Positions 1-5,189 of a stretch of 5,340 nucleotides of DNA are shown one piece after another. Within the stretch, counting starts at the first letter, position 1. Each line of letters opens with the position of its first letter. Origin of the DNA: Thermoplasmata archaeon (lineage in GTDB: Archaea; Thermoplasmatota; Thermoplasmata; Sysuiplasmatales; Sysuiplasmataceae); assembly GCA_021811925.1 (NCBI GenBank), contig JAKAPY010000124.1, positions 1-5,340 of the forward strand, given 5' to 3'. Under the pieces are notes generated by a model. That model was not told the DNA's origin, ran no database searches, and worked only from the letters and a program-made list of their open reading frames with translations. Both the position numbers and the translations under genes were made by a program.

Positions 1-639
1 TCTCATTGTTGCCCCCGAGCCGCCGAGCATAAGTGTCGGCAGCAGCATTTCATTTGTTGTAAAATACCTGGCAAGTCCCGCATGGTCTATCTCCTCGATA
101 AGCCTCCCGACCCTGCGCATGTCCCTTGAACTCTCCTTGAAATATTTCACCGATTCGATGGATGCTATTTCCACCATGGTTTCAGGCAGCACATCTGCCC
201 CCGGGCCTGCATTGAGGTAGCACACTATGGGCAGGCTCGTGTTCCTGGCAGCCTCCTTGAAATATTCTACCATCTGCCTGCCCGAGGGTTTCCCCCCGAA
301 AGGCCTGAGGGGTGCAAGAAGCTGAACAGCTTCGGCGTTGACATGTTCCGCCTCCTTGCACAGTTCGACAACCGTTTTTATTGATGGGTGGGAGACTCCA
401 ACCACGACAGGGCACCTGTTGCCTGTGAGTTCAACTGTCTTTCGTATGAGCTCCTTCCTCTCTTCCATCCCAAGGTACTGGTATTCCTGGGCCTCTACAC
501 CGGCGGCCGTTATTGCGCTGGGACTGCATTTTTCAACGATGTAGTCGATTTCGGCCCGAAGGGCTTCATAGTCAACCATGCCCCGGGCCCTGAAGGGGGT
601 TAGTGGTGGTATGATCAGGCCGGGGACCTTTATCGCCAA
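1..639 (-). CDS. DHDPS/NAL-family (DapA-like) class I aldolase or hydro-lyase, 3' end cut by window
   Basis: This is an open frame of 213 codons that runs off the left edge. Family members are usually about 290-310 residues, so some 80-90 C-terminal residues are missing. The protein starts on the first strand of a TIM barrel (PGLIIPPLTPF, residues 7-16). It keeps the Schiff-base lysine, K168 in FKESS, and a tyrosine, Y141 in the VCYLNAGPG segment, at the position of the family's proton-relay tyrosine. The GTTGE loop, whose threonines hold the substrate in true dihydrodipicolinate synthase, reads GVEAQE (47-52). Lysine biosynthesis is therefore unlikely. Family knowledge points to aldol cleavage, condensation or dehydration of a 2-oxo acid in the cytosol; the substrate is unknown. 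The start is TTG, one base after the coxG stop, with a G-rich stretch upstream that is only a weak ribosome site. Tight spacing suggests translational coupling. Family assignment is firm; function is not. Confidence 0.88.
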   Translation of the reverse strand, partial: MAIKVPGLIIPPLTPFRARGMVDYEALRAEIDYIVEKCSPSAITAAGVEAQEYQYLGMEERKELIRKTVELTGNRCPVVVGVSHPSIKTVVELCKEAEHVNAEAVQLLAPLRPFGGKPSGRQMVEYFKEAARNTSLPIVCYLNAGPGADVLPETMVEIASIESVKYFKESSRDMRRVGRLIEEIDHAGLARYFTTNEMLLPTLMLGGSGATMR

Positions 640-640
640 T

Positions 641-1099
641 CTACGAAGCCCCCGCCGTTCCGCTCTTCTCGATTGCTTCCTTGATTGCTTCAATGAACTT
701 GCCCGCGTTCTTCTTCACGGCAGGGCTGATCATGCCACCGGCGATGGTTGCTATCTTGCCGTGCATGTCGGCACTCGCGGTCCATGCGACTTTTGTGCCT
801 GGATCCAGCCTCGTAAGATTGAATTCAAAAAGAATATCCACGATGCTTCCAACTCCGCTGCCCTTTCCAACAACATTTGCCTTCAGTGGGGGCTCCTTGC
901 TTTCGATCCTGAAGTTGAAGTTCATCGTTCCCTTGATAAAGCCGACGCCAACCTTGAGCTTCAACTGGATATTGTTCTCGTCGACTATGTTGTAGGACTC
1001 CACATCAGGGAGCTTTGTGCATACAAAGTTCGGGTCGGTTATCAGGCTAAACACACGTTCCGGTTCAGCTGAAATGCTGAATTCTCCTCCAAATTTCAT
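641..1099 (-). CDS. coxG: CoxG-type SRPBCC protein of molybdenum hydroxylase clusters
   Basis: The product has 152 residues and matches the CoxG family throughout. It opens with MKFGGEF and a helix containing DP (residues 22-23), has the mid-protein segment GFIKGTMNF and the glycine-rich GKGSGVGS, and ends with the ADMHGKIATIAG stretch and a C-terminal amphipathic helix. CoxG proteins accompany CO-dehydrogenase-type molybdenum hydroxylases. In bacteria they are linked to membrane attachment of the enzyme and electron transfer to quinone. Many bacterial CoxG proteins have an extra C-terminal hydrophobic tail. This one stops after the helix (IEKSGTAGAS) and has no membrane segment, so it looks soluble. 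A GAGGT ribosome site lies 7 nt before the ATG. It follows coxM, as in many cox operons, and sits one base from the aldolase gene. Because the family is found with many molybdenum hydroxylases, it does not by itself indicate CO oxidation. Confidence 0.9.
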   Translation of the reverse strand: MKFGGEFSISAEPERVFSLITDPNFVCTKLPDVESYNIVDENNIQLKLKVGVGFIKGTMNFNFRIESKEPPLKANVVGKGSGVGSIVDILFEFNLTRLDPGTKVAWTASADMHGKIATIAGGMISPAVKKNAGKFIEAIKEAIEKSGTAGAS

Positions 1100-1207
1100 T
1101 TAAGCTACCTCGCATAGATTACAAGTTCTATCGCTGACTCCCATCGGTACACTTCCAATTGCCTTGACACTTTCGGCTGTCTTCAGAAATAAATTCGTAT
1201 CTTCCAT
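1100..1207 (-). CDS. Doubtful 35-residue reading frame between coxM and coxG
   Basis: An ATG-initiated frame of 35 codons fills most of the 154-bp gap between coxM and coxG. Its TAA stop directly abuts the coxG ATG. The product starts MEDTNLFLKTAESVKAIG and ends with a CNLC pair near the C-terminus (residues 29-32). A purine-rich AAAGG lies directly before the ATG, too close for a good ribosome site. I recognise no family. The exact abutment and the CxxC are suggestive, but a frame this short is easily random, and the segment may simply be the coxG leader. Confidence 0.2.
   Translation of the reverse strand: MEDTNLFLKTAESVKAIGSVPMGVSDRTCNLCEVA
1107..1111 (-). promoter_or_regulatory. Shine-Dalgarno site of coxG
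   Basis: The minus strand reads GAGGT, complementary to the 3' end of 16S rRNA, with a 7-nt spacer to the ATG at 1099. It is the clearest ribosome site on the minus strand and fixes the coxG start. Confidence 0.7.
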
Positions 1208-1253
1208 CCTTTCATCCCGGCGTTCGTTCCCGTACGGCAGAGGAAAGGTGCTT

Positions 1254-2180
1254 TCAGTCCCTGTGGGCACCTGACTTCCCCTCAGTCGACTGGCCGGTGA
1301 CCGCACTGATGATGGATCTCTTCACAATAACAGGAACCATGGCTGTCCTGTATTCAGCTGTTGCCTTTACATCCGACAGTATATCAGCACCCTCGAGATC
1401 ATTCTTCGATTTTTCGGCTGCCGAGGCTATTGTCGACTCATTGAGAATCTTGCCTGCCAGTTCTTTTTCAGTGCTGACAGCCCTGACCGGAAGAGGGGAA
1501 ACAGCCCCGATGACTATTCTCGCCTTTGAGCACTTTCCACTTCCGTCGAGTGTCAACTGACAGGCGGCTATTGCAACTGCGAAATCGCCGGTACGCCGCT
1601 CGATCTTGATGTGGGCACCATGAGTCTTGCCCTTCGGCAATGGTATCCTGATTGAAGTGACAAGCTCATCAGGAGCAAGGACAGTAGTGTATGGCTCTAC
1701 AAGGAAATCTCCGGCAGCCACTGTCCGTTCACCCTTGACACCCCTTATTACAATGTCAGATTCAAGGGCTATGAGTGTGGGAAGCCAGTCCAGTGACGGG
1801 TCTGCGTCTGATATGTTACCGCCTATGGTGCCGAGATTCCTCACCTGAACATCGCCTATCAGATGAACAGTGTCCCGAATAAGCGGAAATTCGCTGAGGA
1901 GCCAATCGGTGTCCTGAATTTCCGAATTTGTGGTGATTGCACCTATCTCCACGTGGGAGGATGTCTTCCTGATTCCCCTGAGTTCCTGTATCTTGCTTAT
2001 GTCCACAATGTACTGCGGCTGGATGAGTCTCAACTTCATCAGGGGGACAAGGCTCATTCCACCAGCAAGGGGCCTGGCATCCTCCTTGTACCTGTCAAGG
2101 AGAGCAACTGCCTCTTCAATACTTGCAGGCTTTTCATAAACAAATTGTGCCGGATACACCTTCTTCGCCCTGAGGGGCAT
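1254..2180 (-). CDS. coxM: CoxM-like FAD-binding subunit of a xanthine-oxidase-family molybdenum hydroxylase
   Basis: The product is the medium, FAD-carrying subunit of a three-subunit molybdenum hydroxylase. It would pass electrons from the 2Fe-2S subunit to an external acceptor. From the ATG it has 308 residues, close to the usual 280-300. Both FAD motifs are visible: LAGGMSLVPLMKLR (about 38-51) and VRNLGTIGGNISDADPS (about 113-129), followed by the DWLP segment. The C-terminal domain shows GDFAVAIAA, IGAVSPLPVRA and the closing AEYRTAMVPVIVKR helix typical of CO_deh_flav_C. No extra cysteine-rich insertion of the 4-hydroxybenzoyl-CoA reductase beta type is seen. An in-frame TTG at 2192 would add four residues and has GGAAGGGGA 11 nt upstream; the ATG fits the family N-terminus better, so the start is uncertain by 12 bp. 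The partner genes coxS and coxL are not in this window, so the substrate (CO, aldehyde, purine or N-heterocycle) cannot be inferred. Confidence 0.92.
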   Translation of the reverse strand: MPLRAKKVYPAQFVYEKPASIEEAVALLDRYKEDARPLAGGMSLVPLMKLRLIQPQYIVDISKIQELRGIRKTSSHVEIGAITTNSEIQDTDWLLSEFPLIRDTVHLIGDVQVRNLGTIGGNISDADPSLDWLPTLIALESDIVIRGVKGERTVAAGDFLVEPYTTVLAPDELVTSIRIPLPKGKTHGAHIKIERRTGDFAVAIAACQLTLDGSGKCSKARIVIGAVSPLPVRAVSTEKELAGKILNESTIASAAEKSKNDLEGADILSDVKATAEYRTAMVPVIVKRSIISAVTGQSTEGKSGAHRD

Positions 2181-2298
2181 TAGCTGACACAATATTAATC
2201 TTGTCCCCTTCCAGCGTCAGAATTCAGAGAAATTTCCCGGCTCTAGCGAATGTGTGGAAATACTGTAACGGAGCATGCCCAACAAGTGGCTGTTCTTA

Positions 2299-3039
2299 TC
2301 AATGGTTGCCTTTTGCCTGACGGGAGGCATTCCACTCGGATAGAGACACAAGCCCGTAATTGGTGGCGTCTTCGAAAGTCATGTTCCTTGTTGTCCGGGC
2401 AAACGACTTGCACATCTTGAGCGCACTTGGACTCTTTCCCAGAAGGTTTTCCATCCACCATGATATTCTGTCGCTGAAATCCCCGTCGGGGACAACCTGG
2501 CTCACGATGCCAATGCGTTCAGCCTCTTCTGCACCGATGTCACGGCCTGTCACTATGAGCTCAAACGCCTTTTTCCTGGAAATCCACCTTGGCAGGTACG
2601 AGGAAACAACAGTGGGCGGGAGGTTTCCCCTCATTTCAGGGAAACCGAAAACTGAGGTCGAGGATGCAACGGAAATATCAGAGAGGAGGGATAGCCCGCA
2701 GCCGAAACCGAGCGCTTTGCCTTTTACCTCGGAGAATGTAATCTGAGGCGCCTCCAGCAGAAGACTGTTTAGCGAGATGATTTTGCCAATCACCGTCTTG
2801 AAGGGTGAATAGGAAGAACCGGGGGAATTATCCCTTCCGGCACAGAAATTGCCTCCATTGCCCTTCAGATGAAGCACGACTGCTTCGCTGTCCATGACTT
2901 TCCTGAGCGCAGCTGTAACCTCATCTAACATCACCTCATCCACTGCGTTTTCCTTCTCGGGCCTGTTCAGTGTTATTGAGGCCACCGCTCCTTCCTTTGC
3001 AGGGTACGCGTTTGGTTCGAACACTACATGTTCACTCAT
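2299..3039 (-). CDS. Enoyl-CoA hydratase/isomerase (crotonase) family protein
   Basis: The product has 246 residues, a normal crotonase length. The order is typical: ITLNRPEKENAV (22-33), the first oxyanion-hole loop GNGGNFCAGRD (60-70), the second at GKALGFGCGLSLLSD (107-121), the substrate-pocket segment FGFPEMRGNLPP (131-142), the helix ending in VTGRDIGAEEAERIGIVSQVV (163-183), and a C-terminal helical part. Compared with rat mitochondrial enoyl-CoA hydratase, the glutamate of the PE motif is kept (E135, equivalent to Glu164), but the glutamate of GGGCE (Glu144) is glycine (G115). Loss of one catalytic glutamate is common in isomerases and other crotonases, so plain 2-enoyl-CoA hydration is not assured. 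The substrate is expected to be an acyl-CoA thioester, acted on in the cytosol. The start is an ATG without a clear ribosome site. It lies 129 bp after the SRPBCC gene and 118 bp before the coxM ATG. Confidence 0.9.
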   Translation of the reverse strand: MSEHVVFEPNAYPAKEGAVASITLNRPEKENAVDEVMLDEVTAALRKVMDSEAVVLHLKGNGGNFCAGRDNSPGSSYSPFKTVIGKIISLNSLLLEAPQITFSEVKGKALGFGCGLSLLSDISVASSTSVFGFPEMRGNLPPTVVSSYLPRWISRKKAFELIVTGRDIGAEEAERIGIVSQVVPDGDFSDRISWWMENLLGKSPSALKMCKSFARTTRNMTFEDATNYGLVSLSEWNASRQAKGNH

Positions 3040-3168
3040 TTGAAACCAGCCTTGACTTATTCGTCGCTAGAAGGAAGACGGATACTTGGTGATTTCGTCA
3101 GTCCTTGCATAAATGCCGTACAGTCCCGATGTGATTCCGCCCGCGCCGGGGAGAGCACGTGATGCCTG

Positions 3169-3621
3169 TCAATCCAATGGCCCCCTGCCTTCGGAATAGT
3201 CTCTCTCGAGGGCTGCCTTGTACTTTAGCCAGTTCCCGCTCACCCTGTTTTCCCAGGATGCCTTCGCCTCGGGTTCCGCCGATTTGTAGCTTATGACAAA
3301 TTTCATTTTCAGCTGTGTCTTCTTTTTCCCCAGCGGTTTCAGGACGTACGTTCCAACTTCGTTGAACTCTTCCCCGTAGCCTATTACGCTCCACTTGTTC
3401 GGCGGAGTGAGAGTAACAGACCTGATATTCTCGATTTCCCTCCCATCTTTTGATGTATGAGTGATCCAGGCTACGCACTTCTTTGTCTTTTCAACAAAGT
3501 GCCTTCTGGCAAGACCGCCCGTTATGAGATTGTCATCTTCCCTGTAGTCTGTGCACCATCTGTAGACATAATTCAGGGGTGCCTCGAAAACAGTGGTGAC
3601 GTTGTATGTTTTCACTGCCAT
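3169..3621 (-). CDS. SRPBCC (START/Bet v1-like fold) family protein
   Basis: The preferred start gives 150 residues beginning MAVKTYNVTTVFEAPLNYVY. The pattern of a beta strand, then APxxxVYRWCTDY (about 14-26), then alternating strands (SVTLTPPNKWSVIG; VGTYVLKPLGKKKTQLKMKF) and a long C-terminal helix (NWLKYKAALERD) is typical of the SRPBCC fold. This fold encloses hydrophobic ligands and includes polyketide cyclase-like enzymes, lipid carriers and CoxG. I see no motif fixing a reaction. A longer reading from position 3714 would add 31 residues (rich in L, I and A) that cross the divergent control region. I reject it because the family begins here and an AAATAT box lies about 26 bp before the internal ATG. 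It is divergent from the cyclodeaminase-like gene and is probably the first gene of the leftward group. It is only remotely similar to the CoxG at 641-1099. Confidence 0.75.
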   Translation of the reverse strand: MAVKTYNVTTVFEAPLNYVYRWCTDYREDDNLITGGLARRHFVEKTKKCVAWITHTSKDGREIENIRSVTLTPPNKWSVIGYGEEFNEVGTYVLKPLGKKKTQLKMKFVISYKSAEPEAKASWENRVSGNWLKYKAALERDYSEGRGPLD

Positions 3622-3644
3622 GGTTGCTGGGAAATATATGATCG

Positions 3645-3650
3645 ATATTT
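3645..3650 (-). promoter_or_regulatory. Candidate archaeal TATA box of the leftward gene group
   Basis: The minus strand reads AAATAT, centred about 26 bp upstream of the ATG at 3621, the spacing expected for a leaderless archaeal transcript. A second A/T run (ATATATTT, 3632-3639) lies closer, about 15 bp from the ATG, and could contribute instead. No ribosome site precedes this ATG, which fits leaderless initiation. Confidence 0.35.
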
Positions 3651-3692
3651 GTAACAATCGCAGTAAAGCTGCGACATGCTTGAGTGATGAAG

Positions 3693-3704
3693 GCAATGCA
3701 TTGC
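3693..3704. repeat. Perfect 12-bp palindrome in the divergent control region
   Basis: GCAATGCATTGC equals its own reverse complement. It sits between the two divergent candidate TATA boxes, about 45 bp from the leftward one and 73 bp from the rightward one. It overlaps a second short palindrome, TGCATGCA (3702-3709). The position and symmetry fit an operator for a dimeric regulator, but no regulator gene is in the window. An 8-bp palindrome, GAATATTC (3724-3731), lies nearby. Confidence 0.4.
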
Positions 3705-3773
3705 ATGCACCCACATCTCTCGGGAATATTCTCCGCTCTTTTGATTCGAGGGCTATCCGGCTGCCGAAAACGG

Positions 3774-3779
3774 TTTTAT
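3774..3779 (+). promoter_or_regulatory. Candidate TATA box of the cyclodeaminase-family gene
   Basis: TTTTAT is centred about 27 bp upstream of the ATG at 3804, which fits leaderless archaeal initiation and supports that start over the upstream in-frame ATGs. It overlaps a small inverted repeat, AAAAC-G-GTTTT (3767-3777), which could be an operator half-site pair or chance. Confidence 0.4.
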
Positions 3780-3803
3780 CGGACTACGGTCTTACGCGTG
3801 GCA

Positions 3804-4868
3804 ATGTTGCTCATAGATGATTCTCTGGTTCAGGAGGCACTCAACATGCAGGAGTGCATAGACGCGATGGACAGGGCTTTCGTGGAAGAGGCCAGGAAGA
3901 TTGCAGCCAATCTGCCAAGGATGCGATACAAGGTGCCACGGGGCAAATCTGAAAAAGCGTGGCAGGCAAATGTCATCGGCGGCGCACTTCCTTCTGAGAA
4001 TGTTGCAGCTTTGCGTTACAACTCCGACAGAATAGAGTTGTCCGGCACCGAGGGAACGACAGGGACATACGAGCATGTCCATCCTGACAACAGAAGGTGG
4101 GGGCTTGTTCTTCTCTCCAGCCTGGTGACTGGAGAATTGCTCGCAATTCTGCATGATGAGGTGCTCCAGACAATGAGGGTAGGAGCGACGACGGGCGCTG
4201 CCATGCGGGCGCTTGCAACCCGTTCCTCAAAGACTGTCGGGATTCTCGGTTCAAGCATTCAGGCGGAGAAGAATCTGGAGGCAATCTGCCTTGTAAGGAA
4301 CATAGAGAAAGTGCGTGTTTTCAGTCCCAATGCTTCAAACAGGGAGAGGTTCGCAAGGCGAATGGGTGAGAAGCTGAAAGTTGACATTGATGCCGTTGGC
4401 GCATCCAGGGATGTGTTCGGGGGAGCCGACATAATACTCTGTGCCACAAACGCCCTCCGCCCTGTATTCGAAGGATCCTGGCTTGAGGAGGGGCAGACAT
4501 TGATCACCCTTGCGACCACCAGCTCAGTCCTCAGAAGGAGCGAAGCAGATGAAACCGCGTTCACAAGATCTGCAAGGATCGTTCTCAACAGCTTTGAAAC
4601 GGCCGTTGCAAACAATCAGAGAGAGCTGCTGGATCTTATTGACTCAGGCAAAGTTCCAAGTGAAAGAGTCGTTAACCTGGGAGAGGTGCTCCTGGGTGAG
4701 AAACGGGGACGGGAGAACGACAGTGATATCATATTCTACAGATCAAACGGCGGGGTGGGAATACAGTTTGCGGCAGCTGGCTCGATTGTGTACCAATACT
4801 GCCTAAAACACGGAAAGGGCAGAGAGATTCCGTCGGATTGGTTCAGTTCGCCGGTAATTCATGCCTAA
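3804..4868 (+). CDS. Ornithine cyclodeaminase/mu-crystallin family NAD(P)-dependent protein
   Basis: The product has 354 residues, near the family norm. The N-terminal part (MLLIDDSLVQEALNMQECID) and the LVTGELLAILHDEVLQTMRVGATTGAA segment (107-133) are family hallmarks; R125 matches the conserved arginine of RTxA. The dinucleotide fold starts at TVGILGSSIQAEKNLEA (144-160), followed by ADIILCAT (208-215) and a C-terminal part FYRSNGGVGIQFAAAGSIVY (311-330). Family members deaminate ornithine or reduce imines and ketimines such as pyrroline-2-carboxylate with NAD(P)H. Residues that bind ornithine in the cyclodeaminase look altered: the lysine before the substrate loop reads as arginine (ALRYNSD, R71), and the GxD segment reads LATTSSV (236-242). 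The last glycine of GxGxQA is serine. It is thus a family member of unknown substrate. Longer in-frame ATGs from 3684 would cross the promoter region and the palindrome, so they are not preferred; a GTG at 3798 would add two residues. Confidence 0.88.
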   Translation: MLLIDDSLVQEALNMQECIDAMDRAFVEEARKIAANLPRMRYKVPRGKSEKAWQANVIGGALPSENVAALRYNSDRIELSGTEGTTGTYEHVHPDNRRWGLVLLSSLVTGELLAILHDEVLQTMRVGATTGAAMRALATRSSKTVGILGSSIQAEKNLEAICLVRNIEKVRVFSPNASNRERFARRMGEKLKVDIDAVGASRDVFGGADIILCATNALRPVFEGSWLEEGQTLITLATTSSVLRRSEADETAFTRSARIVLNSFETAVANNQRELLDLIDSGKVPSERVVNLGEVLLGEKRGRENDSDIIFYRSNGGVGIQFAAAGSIVYQYCLKHGKGREIPSDWFSSPVIHA

Positions 4869-4918
4869 TGCGTAAAGTCGTGAAACCAGTCTGAAAAGCG
4901 CATCATGCCACCGAGACC

Positions 4919-4932
4919 CGTCATGAATGACG
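4919..4932. repeat. Short inverted repeat CGTCAT-GA-ATGACG
   Basis: Two perfect 6-bp arms are separated by 2 bp, about 50 bp after the cyclodeaminase-family stop. The loop is too short for a stable RNA hairpin with all arms paired, so a DNA-binding site or chance is more likely than a terminator. Confidence 0.3.
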
Positions 4933-4987
4933 AGCCTGAAGGGTTGCCGCCGCATAATAAGCAGGGCATCATTTCGCGTGAGAAATA

Positions 4988-5022
4988 ATTTCCACCTGAA
5001 TGCGGTACTCGAAGGTGAAAAT
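4988..5022. repeat. Inverted repeat with 10-bp arms and 15-nt spacer
   Basis: ATTTCCACCT (4988-4997) faces AGGTGAAAAT (5013-5022); 9 of 10 positions pair. It lies about 170 bp before the hydrolase ATG and shortly upstream of the A/T-rich box near 5052. It could be an upstream operator or, in RNA, a stem-loop closing the previous transcript; neither is proven. Confidence 0.35.
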
Positions 5023-5189
5023 TGCTCAGGAACAGGCAGTTCAATAGTTTAATATCCACCTTGTCCCGTTCATGCGTCCCATACCATTGCAGGATTGAGT
5101 CCATACATCTGGATGGGAACCTGAGTGAATTGCTGAACCATTCACAAGAGCGGATCGATGGTAGTTCGAAACTGGACGGGAGTGAGAGA

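Larger units (their letters stand above)
4869..5189. other. 321-bp stretch without a convincing gene
   Basis: No frame here gives a recognisable protein. A 27-codon ATG frame (4905-4988, plus strand) is in frame with the preceding gene but separated by stops, and lacks a ribosome site. A long minus-strand frame overlaps the next gene antisense and has an unlikely W/S/F-rich composition. The stretch carries two inverted repeats (listed separately) and an A/T-rich box near 5049-5055 (TTAATAT) that could be a TATA element for the downstream hydrolase, implying a leader of roughly 110 nt. I see no T-tract terminator directly after the preceding stop. Confidence 0.5.

Noticed and set aside
578..1072. 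164-codon plus-strand open frame
   Set aside because: It lies antisense to coxG, has no family resemblance, and is explained by the codon pattern of coxG on the other strand.
641..2180. Aerobic CO dehydrogenase as the function of the cox genes
   Set aside because: CO oxidation is defined by the active-site loop of CoxL, which is not in the window; CoxM and CoxG occur with many other molybdenum hydroxylases.
3063..3168. GC-rich stretch with CCCCGGCGCGGG as a terminator after the SRPBCC gene
   Set aside because: Arms are short and imperfect and no T-tract follows on the minus strand.
3098..3478. 126-codon minus-strand frame
   Set aside because: It overlaps the SRPBCC gene in another frame, is rich in R, E and G, and has no family pattern.
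3684..3803. N-terminal extension of the cyclodeaminase-family protein by 40 residues
   Set aside because: The extension crosses the palindrome and TATA candidate, and the family N-terminus begins at the ATG at 3804.
4905..4988. 27-codon plus-strand frame after the cyclodeaminase-family gene
   Set aside because: There is no ribosome site or recognised family, and it is separated from the upstream gene by two stops in the same frame, so readthrough is unlikely.
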